A stretch of DNA of 64,000 nt, from NCBI GenBank assembly GCA_009792885.1, contig WMCF01000031.1, positions 2,457,437 to 2,521,436 of the forward strand. The letters are read 5' to 3'. The position numbers were made by a program, and so were the translations under genes. A model generated the notes under the pieces. It ran no database searches. It saw nothing but the letters and a program-made list of their open reading frames with translations, and had not been told where the DNA came from. Shown piece by piece: positions 1-10,900 of this stretch; the stretch's first letter is position 1, and each line of letters opens with the position of its first letter. Source of the stretch: Eremophila alpestris peregrina (taxonomy: Eukaryota > Chordata > Aves > Passeriformes > Alaudidae).

Positions 1-2504
1 GTAGGACAAGTAAAAATCTTAAAAAGTCAGGACAATTAACCATGTTTTGCTGTCTGAATTGAGAAACAAAACAAGCAGCAGGACATGAAAAATAAATCAC
101 AACTCTACTGCAAGATGATTCATGTTAATTATCAAGAAGCAAATGTGGTAAGTGGGACTAGAAAGTTGTTTTTTTAAAAATCCTGTTAAACCTGACACTA
201 CTCTTTAATATTTACATTTTAATGTTTTTAAAATAATTACCTGCTGTTATACTTGCTGATGCTCTAACACTCAGAGACATCATGCAAAGAACAACCTAGA
301 TGCTTGTTTACATAAAGGGAACACACTGCAATCAGAATTTAATTTTAATATGTTTCTCTAATATGTTCTCCTAGAAGAAAACATAGTTCTATTCATAAAG
401 CAATGTAAAATCATGGAAAATTACTATGGAACAGTGATTTTGTCATTCAATATAAATATTTTTAATTGAAACCTGGCACAGCTCCAGGCCAGAAAGGCTA
501 ACAGTTGTGAAAATCATTCTTTCACAAGTCTTGTCAAACCAAGAAAATCCTTGCTTTACAGTTGCTTCAAAAACCTCATTCAATAAAAATTTACACTAAA
601 CAAAAGGAGTTGGAACTATCAAGGCAAATGAAACTGCAAAACTATTTGAGATGCTTAGGGCAAACATGGCCATTGCTTTGCAGAATTACAGTCATTAGTG
701 CAAAGCAGTTGCTGTCCTGCAGACAAACATTAGATGGCACTTTGGAATTCAGCAGCTCCCACAGAGAGTTGCACAGCACATATTTAGCAGATGAAGTGTG
801 AGACGTGAATGTGAGGTACTTTCGATGACAGAGAGAAAAATGTCATTTCTATAAAAGTGTGCTTTTTGGAGCTGGAAATATATTTTCAACCAGCACATGT
901 AGATCTATAAAATAGTATGTAATTAAGTTTTAAAAAAAAACAAATCATATAAAGAATAAAGTAATTCTTCCTCCAGACAGAGGGCCCATTTCTCAGTTGC
1001 TGGGTTCCCTTTTTATGTTTTATTGAGTCATTTGGAATCTACTTTTTGAACTAGACTCGCTGACAAAGTTTTGTACAAATACTTCTCAGATAACACATCA
1101 CATTTTGAGTGGATTCAGCTGTGTGCCAGCAGTTCTGAGCCCCAAATAACTCTCATAAGTGGGGTTTAAGTAGTTTGCTTATCAAATAAATCCCTTCTGG
1201 AACTGCACAGCTTCTGATTCAGCTGGTCAAAGCTTCTTAGTTGTTGCTGAAATTGATACTATTATTCCCATTCACTTGTATCTGAGTTTTTACCATCTAA
1301 GGCCTTAAATGAAGACTGAAGAGTAATCATAAGGGTGAGACTATTCAAGAAATAGAAGAACAAGGAAAGGTAAATTCTTGCTGGAATACTACTTAAGTCT
1401 GTTTTCAGAGCCTCTCATATCATATATATCATGATACCTGTTGCACAAACTCTTTTTGGAATTCCTCCTGCAATACATGAAGCAGGTTGTAGGATTTCCT
1501 TGGGAATTTGGGTCATCCCAGCAGAAAGGCAAACGAAGGAGCCCCTCAGTGGTGCCACACTGTCACTTTGTGAAGCCTCTATGTGACACCTGCAGTAATT
1601 CCAGGAGAGCCCCTGCTGGGGCAGCAGCACTGTCCCAAGCCAGCTGCAGGGCTCTGGGCCCGAGGAGCACCAGCTCCTGTTGCAGCTTCCCCTCTTGCTC
1701 AGCTACCAGCCAAAGGTCCTGGCTCTCACTCTAATCCAGGAGCTGATGCTTTCACAGAGATGGGACAATGTCCATAAAAAAGATGCCAAAAGCTCCAACC
1801 TCCAAGCTAAATGCAATTATTAAGATGTCCAACACAGGAGAAGCCAGGGATGGGGGCAGATGGGAACACATCTCCCTGAAAAGCAGCTGAGTAATGGCTC
1901 CTGGTGCAGCTCCTAACTGCTGGGATCCCTGGGTACTGCAAGCATCTCTCAGCTCACACTGAATTCTGATCTAAGAACTCCTTCTCCCATGGGAATCATA
2001 TTCCCAAATCTCCCTCCTCCTTCCCCCCAGAACCTTTGAATAGTTGCACATGTGCACAAGCTGAAACCTGAGCCAGGTCACTCCTAGAAGCTCAGTAACT
2101 CTACTCACACTGAGTTTGGAGGGTCAGGCTGAGGGCAGAGCAAGTGCCCCTGTAGCTCCCAGGGACCTGCAGGCCAAAGGAACAGGAGCCAAATGCCAGA
2201 GCAAGGGGAGCTGGGCAGGGGCAGCAGCAGCAGAATGGGTGTGAGGTGACTGACACCAAACCACACTGTACCCCACAAGCAGAACATGCACTTCTATGGG
2301 TTCCACTGGGCCTATAAAGGAATAAGGACTACCCCCACAAGTTCTTTCAACATTTTGCTACCTATCCATACTTGCAGAAGGAGAACATCCATGGGTTAAC
2401 TACCAGTGAGTTGTTTCTTTTGTTGGTATTTGGCAATGTAGCAGGAACTAGTGCTGTAACACCAGGGAGCTGTCATGAACCAACAGCACTTTTGTCTGTA
2501 CCTG

Positions 2505-2549
2505 ACCTTACCTGTAAGGCAATAAAAGAGGAATTTTCCATGCTGTCAG
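2505..2549 (-). other. Candidate recursive (zero-length exon) splice site
   Basis: On the ARVCF sense strand a pyrimidine-rich acceptor ending GCCTTACAG is followed immediately by GTAAGG, a strong donor; the junction lies between 2512 and 2511. A CTGAC branch-point match has its A at 2546, 34 bases upstream, and no AG intervenes between the first bases after the branch and the acceptor. This is the architecture of recursive splice sites known in long introns of flies and vertebrates. The sequence match is direct; use as a splice site is inference. Confidence 0.3.
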
Positions 2550-2754
2550 TCCCTTAATATGAGCACAAATATGTTATGTAACACAGGAAGCCAAGAGGCA
2601 CTACAAACTCAAACTAATTACGTAAAATTTTACACACAAAGATGGAACTGCATTCTGTACAAGATGCAGAAGAGAGAAAAAGGCAAGGTGAAGACTCAGT
2701 AAAGCTCAGAAGCCATCTTAGCTTCTTCTCTAGATATGTTTAAACATATATACG

Positions 2755-2816
2755 ATATTAAAGCTCCCATTAGATATAATATTAAAGCTCCCATTAGATA
2801 CAATATTAATGCACCC
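2755..2816. repeat. 24-bp tandem repeat, about 2.6 copies
   Basis: Copy 1 (2755-2778) and copy 2 (2779-2802) of a unit beginning ATATTAAAGCTCCC differ at one base. A third partial copy (2803-2816) has two further changes. It is short, AT-rich and intronic, consistent with slippage duplication. Confidence 0.9.
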
Positions 2817-3963
2817 ATGCTCTTACTATCAAAGCACTGGAAAGAGTCTCTGTATTCCAGTGGTCTGCACTACATCAGTGTGGAGCAGAGAATCTTAAAT
2901 AAAAGTAATGAAATACAGACAGAAGCACTATTGTTGCCCAGGCTGACTCAGAAAGGTTAACTTGATGGTATTTTCTTAGAAAAGCAATTTGAGCTAATCT
3001 TCTTATGTTTTTTTTAAATTCTCACCATGTGTTCTGGTGTGCTTTAGAGTTCACCTTTTATTTAAAAATAACCCTCAATTCACTAAATGTCATTTTTGGC
3101 AGAAGTCACAGGTACCTCAGATTAACATAAAGACTGAAGAATCTTGGTACTTTCTTATGGCTTAAAAATACCTGCCTAAAAATAAAGTTAAATGTGTTTG
3201 TTTGTTTTCAAGCAGGTGTTATTTCTCTGGAACATAAGCTGATATATAAATGATCCAAATTGTAACTATGAAAATATTATGTAGCTTTTTTTCCATGGGC
3301 TTATTTTCCTTGAACAGCCATAATCATATTTGCAAAGTGAAGAAAAAATAATTTTATTAACTTGGTTGATTTTTTTAAATAACACCCCAACAAACCTACC
3401 ACTGGGAACATAAAAGAAGCTCAGTAACAGTCAAATATAACACATTTTTAATTATTGGATGATTCTGTGAGTGTGAGACTTCTCAGATCAACCCATGCTA
3501 CCTCTTACAGGCACATAAGAGTCAATATATCTGATAAGTAAAAACCTGCACCAGCATGTAAGGGGCTGATTTCTGTTATTTGTACCATGTGAGATTTGGT
3601 AATTCCCACAGCTTTCCTACCTGTAAGAAGGGGGATAATCCCTTTTTCTGACAGAAACCCCTCTCAAATCCCTACAGGGCACTACAGAATCTCTGAAGTC
3701 AAATTATTGTTACAGTGCTTTTGCTGGCAACAGGGGTTTGTTGAATGCTGTACTTTATTTTGGTTATGCAACATTAACAGGAATGGAAGTTGTCACCACG
3801 TACTGATGGGAAACAATCTTGGAATGCAAACCTTGTTCAGCTCCCCAGATGATCAGATTTGACAGAGCTTCTCTGAAACCCATGGAGCCATGCCAGTTTA
3901 AACCAAGTCAGGATCCAGCCTTGTGTTTTGTAAGTATCACATGTCCAGTGTTTTAATAAAGGG

Positions 3964-4008
<45 letters not shown>
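3964..4008. repeat. (TG)n/(TA)n microsatellite
   Basis: A short GT run (3964-3970) leads into an uninterrupted TA run (3971-4003) followed by a degenerate GTATG tail. This is a compound dinucleotide microsatellite within the ARVCF intron, and the long pure TA run is likely to vary in length between individuals. Confidence 0.97.
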
Positions 4009-5555
4009 AATATTCTTTATTAGCAGTAAGTTTTGTTCTGTGGTGGTAATATTGCATCTGTGTCAGCCTGTCACAGCACATACCCCACACAGGCACAGCT
4101 CTATTCCTTCCTGCCCAACTTCAGTTCCCACTGTGAAGAGCAGCAGAAGGCTGATTTGGAAAGAAATTAAATGAAACCAGGTAGATTAAAATAAATACTT
4201 CATACCTGAAGAGCAGTAAGATTTCTCAGGTGTGTAAAAAACATTATCAGCTAGATACCTGAACATGTAGAAGACACATGATAGGTGCTACTCACCAGTG
4301 ACTTACTGGAGTGTGCCTGCTCTGGTAAACTGATCAAAAGGCAAAGGCTGCTGAGACTCCCTGAAATACTGGAATAACCAATGTACATGATTTACCTCAA
4401 AAGTCAGAGAAGCAAACACAAATACACATTAACAGACCACTGTTCTGTCTTTAGTACAACCAGAGTTTCACTTCCAAAACCCAAGAGCAGTGACCAGCCA
4501 TGTGGGTCTCACCACTCAAGGCCAGAGGCAGTGAGTTTTAGGGGATTTTATTACCCTGACAGAAGATCTGTGACCAAAGTTTCATTAAATGTTACATTTT
4601 CCAGACTAATGCCAAGGTTTTCACTGTGTAACTAATGACCTTTTGTCCGGAGGGCTCTTAGTCTGAAAGAACACTTTATCTGACCACTTCAGAATCTGCA
4701 GTAACACGTGTATAAAGCTGCATATCTTCCCAAAGATCTCAAGTTTAAACACCCTAATTCATGTCACTGGCTGCACGCTCAGCAACAAACTCTAATTGCA
4801 GCTACAGGAGAAGCCTGGGGAAGCTGCACAGAGCCCAAGTTACATTTACCCTTTGTGCATTAAGCACAAAAAGCACTTTTTCCCCCCTTCACCAGGGCCT
4901 GTGTGGGATGAAGCTGAGTGTCCCCATGGCAGGAGCTGCTCACAGCCCCCTGCAGGAACAGAGATGGGAACAAACCTCTGCAGAGCCTGGAGCTTTGGCA
5001 GGCACTGCCTTCTGCAGTGGGCTGTAAGAACACAAGCACCTTGGCCACTACCTGAATAAAAGACTCTCACTAATATTAATGGGAGACATTTCAATAACAG
5101 TTACGACCTCTCATTGTGAGGACAGTGTTTCCCAGAAACCCTCCTCTGAGAAAGTTTCCTCTTAAAGAATAATCTCAGCTATTTCTAATTAACATCTGAA
5201 CAAACCATTAATGAGTTGTTTAGATTGTTCAAGTAATCAACCTCTCCCATTAAAACATGCTTAAGGTAATTTTTAGAAAGAAATATCCACGTTTAATGCA
5301 AAATCAAGAAGCCTATGCAAGCACTTTTTGGCATTTACAGCACATCCCTGACCTCATTTGCAGATCTGGTATTTCTCTTTAAGGGCCAAAAGACACAATG
5401 GCACAGACACTCACAGAAAAAGTCAGCAAGTGCACCAGAGTTCACATGTTCCATTCCAGTAGTTGAAATTCACACTGAGCAGCAGAACTCACCAGGCTAA
5501 CTGGGCTGTCTATGACAAGGAGTTATTATTATGGAATGAGTTTAAAGCTGCTATT

Positions 5556-5580
5556 AAAAAAAAAAATAAAATTAAAATAA
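5556..5580. repeat. A-rich tract
   Basis: An 11-base A run is followed by TAAAATTAAAATAA. This is low-complexity intronic sequence. No LINE or SINE body was recognised beside it, so there is no reason to call it a retroposon tail. Confidence 0.8.
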
Positions 5581-7679
5581 GAGTTCCAGAATTCATTGAT
5601 TAGAATCAATATTTTCATAAGACCTTGATTTTGTCTTTTGAGGACTTTAGAAAACTGTTACAGTCCTGGCACATCGCCCACATATATAGTACTTTTCCTT
5701 GTCTAAAATTAAAAGGGGAAAAAAAGGCTTAATTTTCCATTCTAAGAAAGGAGTAAGTGTAGGATTGTGTATTTTTAAAAAAAGTGCTGAGAGAGACTCT
5801 ATTTACATAGCCTTGACTATACACACTTCCCTAATAAATCCCTTTGGCAGATTCCACTTTGACAAACAAACAACATGGAAAAGCCATGCCTGGTTGTGAC
5901 TATCATTAAAGATTATTTGTCACTCTCATAAAATGGAGCCATCCCTCATTTCTTTTGTCCAAATTCTACTCAGAATAACCAGATTATGTATAATCACCAC
6001 ACAGGTTCCAAATGGAAAAGCTGCTGCTTGAGCTATTTGCAATATTCCTTATAATAAAGAGTTGAGTGGGGTGATCTGCAGCACTGAGCCTCAGAGAGGT
6101 GGATTTCACTACAGGGTGTGAGCAATCCCCACAGACAGCAGAGCACAGAGAGCCTTGTGCTTTGTGTACTCTGCACAATGAAATGTGACACAGAACACTA
6201 GAGATGAAAGGATTATATATTCTGCATAAGACTGAATGTACAGCTTTCATCCTTCAGTTAAACACTATTTAATTCTGGTAAGTCAGGGAGGAATTTGGCC
6301 CTCGGTATATTTTATGAAAATTCACACAACTAACCTTACACTGATTCTTAATTGTGCATATTTAGCTATGTAACCATTTTATTTCATACACAAGGTACTC
6401 TAAAAACCTCAGTGCTAATTATCAATGAATTAAAGCTCCCCTCATCCAGTGGCAGTGAGCTAAGCATACACAGATTCAGTCTGGAGTCACATAGAGGAGC
6501 TTTCTCTGTAAGAGTCACGTAGAACCCAGTAACTTCAAACTCTTTATTAAGTTTTCTTGGAAGTGGTTAGACCTTAAGCCATTACACTGCAGAAAACTCA
6601 TGCTTCATCAGTTTTGTGGATAAGGAATTTCATTCTGAAGCTATTAATCAGGCACTTTGCACAAAATCATTCAGAAAAAGTGAAGGTGAACTTGTCCTTT
6701 TCCTAGAAAAAACACGTAAGCACATCTCCCCTCTCCCAGCCCAGCTGCTCAGCAGAGGATAACCACCTACAGCTCCCACCAGACATGGTCAGACTTTCAG
6801 CCTCAGCAGTGCAGGCTGCTCCTTTCACATGGAATCCCAAATTCAAGCATCTATATGTACAAAAACATGGCAGCTGTTACTAGAAAAGCAGTGCTAACAG
6901 AATATAAGGTAAAGTCTGCCTCAATACAGTTCAGTGCAAGTATAATTGTAAAACAGTCTGGTATAACTGGGAAACAACTTTTAGAATCCCCATAGCCCAG
7001 AGTCTCCTTCTGAATTGAACAATGTTTTCTCAGGAAACAGACCTTCACAAATGGTACTATTGCTTCTGCATGACTTACCTTGTGTGTCAGAGGGGTTTGA
7101 GAGCTGAAGTAATTTCGAGACGTAAGTAGTTTGTCATTGCACATTTAAACAGTTAAAGAATGTGTATCAAGCAAAACAATATTTGGAAATCTAAAGCTAC
7201 CCACAAAGCCAGTCTGCATCATTAAAATACTCTATCAATTCACTGCACATGAGAAACAAATTATGAAGTCCTCCCTACACAAACAATGAGGCTTTGCAGG
7301 AGGGAAATCCTTGCTTTTCATGCTGCTCCTTCTATTCAAAGTCCAGCTATTTCTAATGGAAATTTTGTTTGCTATGGAGATTATGATTCAGCCTTCTTTT
7401 ACAATCACCAGACTTTGAGCAAGTGCATAGATTAGAGGAGGGTGTGAAGATCCCTCCCTGGGGCTCTTACTCAAGCATTCATATACTTTTTAAAAGTATC
7501 CCATGAGCTAAGGGGAAAAGCAGCTTCCAAGCCAAGGCTCTGAAGCTCCCAGCGGACCGATGAAGCACACACACTGCAGCCCAGCTCAGGGCAGGCGATA
7601 ATGAAATGCTGACAACACAGGATGCACTGTGTGCAATGGGACACTGAGCTAGGACTCGGTGACAGTGACAGGAGCAGGC

Positions 7680-7688
7680 TGTTACCTG
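7680..7688 (-). other. ARVCF: 5' splice site of the ARVCF first coding exon
   Basis: Read on the minus strand, the exon ends CAG and the intron begins GTAACA, with the boundary between 7686 and 7685. The protein match to ARVCF stops exactly here, at ...WQQLVLQ, and the frame beyond it loses all similarity. That fixes the donor better than the splice consensus alone. The junction is phase 0. Confidence 0.9.
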
Positions 7689-7901
7689 CAGTACGAGCTG
7701 CTGCCAGGCGGTTGCCAGCGGCTGGCCATTGCCAATGTTGCAGATGCTCATTCGGTCTGCGGGCTGATTGGCACGCTCCAGTTGCAAGGAGACATTGCGG
7801 CGCTCTTCCTCAAGTGCGCGGGTGAGCCGCTCGAAACGAGCCTCTTGCTCTTTAACAGATGCTAAAATGCTGGCAGCAGACCTGATATCATAGTCATCCA
7901 T
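7686..7901 (-). CDS. ARVCF: ARVCF first coding exon (armadillo/p120-family catenin, N-terminus)
   Basis: This is the first coding exon of ARVCF, a delta-catenin that binds the juxtamembrane tail of classical cadherins and also occurs in the nucleus. The 72 codons begin MDDYDIRS, continue with the family block SAASILASVKEQEARFERL (about residues 8-26) and the heptad-like TRALEEERRNVSLQLERA, and end GQPLATAWQQLVLQ. The last block matches ARVCF; p120-catenin (CTNND1) and CTNND2 share the coiled-coil block but not this ending. The start is the ATG at 7901-7899, because ARVCF begins there in other vertebrates and it has G at -3 and G at +4. An upstream in-frame TTG at 7913 is not a plausible start. 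The exon ends in phase 0 at CAG|GTAACA. The frame stays open to 7479, but that part is intron read-through. The armadillo repeats lie in exons below position 1. The identification is firm; the exact 5' edge of the exon is less so. Confidence 0.96.
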
Positions 7902-7960
7902 GACTGCCTTCAAATGCTTGCTGCCTGTTAACTGACCAGGGCAAATGGAAAGGGTTAGGT
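7902..7960 (-). other. ARVCF: 5' leader segment and 3' splice site of the ARVCF first coding exon
   Basis: Upstream of the ATG on the minus strand lies a pyrimidine-rich stretch (CCCTTTACCTAACCCTTTCC, about 7954-7973 and inward) followed by TTTGCCCTGGTCAG, with the AG at 7933-7932. Using it makes the exon start at 7931 and gives 30 bases of leader before the ATG. A second AG, in TTAACAG, would start the exon at 7924. The leader has no in-frame stop between the acceptor and the ATG, so the frame is formally open into the preceding exon. The acceptor is inferred from sequence only. Confidence 0.65.
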
Positions 7961-10900
7961 AAAGGGTGGGGAGGGCACGGGTCAGAGGTTAAAGATAAAA
8001 ATGCACATCGTTAGTCTCCTCGCTAAAATGCTCATCACTCTAAGAAGCAAACTGCATTGCTCTTTGAAAAGCATCCATCTTTCCATCCATTGATCTGATT
8101 TTAAATTAAGAGTAATTAATTTAAGACTTCCCTGTTCAAAAAAGAAAAAAGAATGGGCTCACCTTTGAGAGAATTTGTATTTAATTCCTTTGATCTTTTT
8201 GCTAAAACTGCTCTGACAAGGGTTTTCATCCCTCTTGCAGAGCTAATTTCACTGTGCAAATAATAATGTACTTTAAAGAAATATATTTAAAAAGATATGG
8301 CTTTAAAAGAAATGAGGAACATTCCCACTACAGACACCCGGAATTTCTGTCTTTATCAGAGTAAGTGAGAAGCTTAACATTTTTAAGGACAGAAAATTTA
8401 CGGTACAAGAAAACAGTTGTGTCCATTTTTTTCACACACTTCCCCAGACTTAACAGACAGTAGCTGAAAATAGTTTTCATTTTTAAATTATAGCAGCACA
8501 CTGTACAATGGGAAACATTCATTTTTAAATGCAGAGTGTGCAAGTACAGTTGAAATGCTTAATGATTTCAGCCAATGAAACAGTCCTTCATGCAGCCAAT
8601 TGCTAATAATACAAATGAAAAAGCAAACATCTTCCATGGAAAACACAGAGGACTGCTTGTCTTTCAATGCAGAAGAAGGAACTCAGAAACCAACTAGGTG
8701 GGTTAGATCTTCTCTAGCAGGGTTATGAAACAACCCATTTAAAACCCTATCTCTACCTGCATGGTGCATGCAGTAAAACTCCCCATTGATTCCACAGATC
8801 TGTGACTTGAACACCATTCAAAATGCTTTACTATGAGTATGAAATCAGCAATATAATATAAGCATAAACTATGCCCTCAACAGAATCCTTTGTTAAACAA
8901 GTAACCCCTTTACTACTGAACTACTTAAAGCACCTCTGAGACCACCAGAGGCAGAACTGTCTCAGGCTCCTGTAATTCAAGAACTGTTCATGTTCTGTGC
9001 TGAGAAACTGTCCCTTTATTTGCTGCCAGAGATTCTTTGTTTTCCATCTATCAACAAGGATTTCCATGAGCACAGGTAGTTCCCTGCTTTGCAATTCATT
9101 GTTCAGTGCCTTCAGATGATGCACACCCTTGACTGACCCATTTTCCATGACTGTTACATTTATCAGGTCTCTTTCCTGTGCAGATTCTTTGGTAGCCCAT
9201 AATAATGTCATGATACTGTGAGGAGTATTAGTAGTGATTAAGCTGCATTTTTTACACAGTTTGTTGGGAACTCCTAAGTAGGCTCAAGGTCTCTTTTTGT
9301 CATACATGACTGAAATCACCCAAAGGGCCAAAAAGACACTGGGGCAGAAGTGACAGACCCAAATCCAATGACATACACCCTGATTTCATGGGGAATAACC
9401 AGCCAGTAGCTCTGTGTTCATTGTTAACCCTTAGAGAGTTGCTCTTGAAAGGAATCTGAGTAATATAAAATCATGTTGGGAACAGTGTAAGGATTATCAG
9501 TTACTAATCTCATAATGTTTACTTATAACCATGACTTAAGTGAGCCTTTCATGTTTGCAGACCAGTAGGCAGAAGTGACTTTTCTCATTTATGCAATAAT
9601 TTAACTTCTATTGAAATTCTGAAAGAAAACCAAAAACCACCAAAGGGTTTTCCAAATGTCACAGACTAGTCAAATACAGACCAAGCTGCCAAATTCTGAG
9701 ACCTTCCAATAGATTATTAAAAGTCTATAAAGCCCTCAGAGAGTACACTGGTTTCTGCAAAGGAGAATCACAGCCCTCTAAAAGGATAATATGATTCATG
9801 GGATGTCACAGGAAGACTCACCTGCTCCATCTCAGCATAATTTAGCCCTGGCACAGCTAGACATGAACACAGCCAGACTTTCTGGACCTCAGCTGGCTTG
9901 TGTGCAGCCAAGTTCCATGTTTCTGCTTTTGTGCTTCCCTGCTTTTGCACAGATGGAGACAGCTCTGTTTGTTGTGGCTACTCCCAGGAGTGCAGGCATG
10001 CTCACAGACTCCTTGGAGTGTGAAAGAAGTGGGACTGCAAAGACCCGGGCACAAGTCAGCTTTTGGAAGAAATGTACCTGGGGGTGGGGCTGGCATTTCT
10101 AACCACACATTCCTAGAGACAAGCCAGGGTTACTGACCATCAGTGCCCTCGTGCTAGAGCAGATCAGCAGCCTGGCTGCCACAGGCCCAAACACACCTCA
10201 GGAGGGGATACTGCAGGCCCAGGAAGAGTCTGGATCAGTCAGGGAATAACAAATGGAGACAGGCTCCTTCGAGGGGCTGCAGAGCAGGAATTCAGCTCTG
10301 CTCAGTCCCTTCCCACAGGGACACAGCCATCAGGAACTGTCTGCAGCTGAAACTGCTCTTTCTCACGTGCAATCATGGTATGGCACAAGAGTCATCCTTT
10401 GGGGGTCCCACGGGCTGGGTATGTCTGTGGACTGATTTCAAAAAGCGAATCCAGCAGAGATGTAGAAAGACGATGACAAGATGTTATCTACAGTAACCAC
10501 ATCTAAAACAAACAGGTTTCTTGTAGAATATATAATGCAAGTTTCCGTTCTAAGGAATAGCAATAGCAACAATTCAAAAAAGATCAAGAAGTCCCTCTTC
10601 AGAAGCAATTACAGCTTTAATAATAAAAATCAAGTTGATGACTGAGCTGGTATATAACTTTCAAGTCACATTTTGAGAATGTGACAAAGATCCCGTTAAA
10701 AAAATCCTTAATGATATCTGAGCCCTTGATGCCACACATGAGAAAACCTAGAAAATTTGGGTTCTATAAATGGTACAAATCTTTAGAGAGATTTCCCTGC
10801 AGAAAGTATAGTGTTAACCTAATTACAACCATAAATATTGTCCTTCTTTTCTCTTTGCAAAGAAAAACACGGGCAGAAAATAAACTGTATAAATTTTGAA

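Larger units (their letters stand above)
1..7685 (-). other. ARVCF: Intron of ARVCF downstream of the first coding exon (partial)
   Basis: This is the intron following the first coding exon in the direction of transcription, and it continues past position 1. I searched the minus-strand frames for the next ARVCF segment, the acidic stretch and the TRRTET/KTVTTRTV region shared by p120-family proteins, and did not find it, so the intron exceeds 7.6 kb. It holds a (TA)n microsatellite, a 24-bp tandem repeat, A/T-rich tracts and GC-richer patches near 1.55-1.75, 1.85-2.3 and 4.75-5.05 kb. The short frames in those patches have no recognisable product. A recursive-splice-like site is annotated separately. 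Confidence 0.85.

Noticed and set aside
7079..7103. A 25-base micro-exon on the ARVCF strand with an AAG|GTAAGT donor
   Set aside because: The donor is excellent but the acceptor (TTACTTCAG) is weak, and 25 bases would shift the ARVCF frame immediately after the first coding exon. It is probably a decoy site.
7479..7685. Continuation of the ARVCF frame to 144 residues
   Set aside because: Similarity to ARVCF stops exactly at the CAG|GTAACA donor. The rest is cysteine-rich, unrelated and intronic.
7902..7913. Start of ARVCF four codons upstream at 7913
   Set aside because: That codon is TTG, not ATG. The conserved ATG is at 7901-7899.
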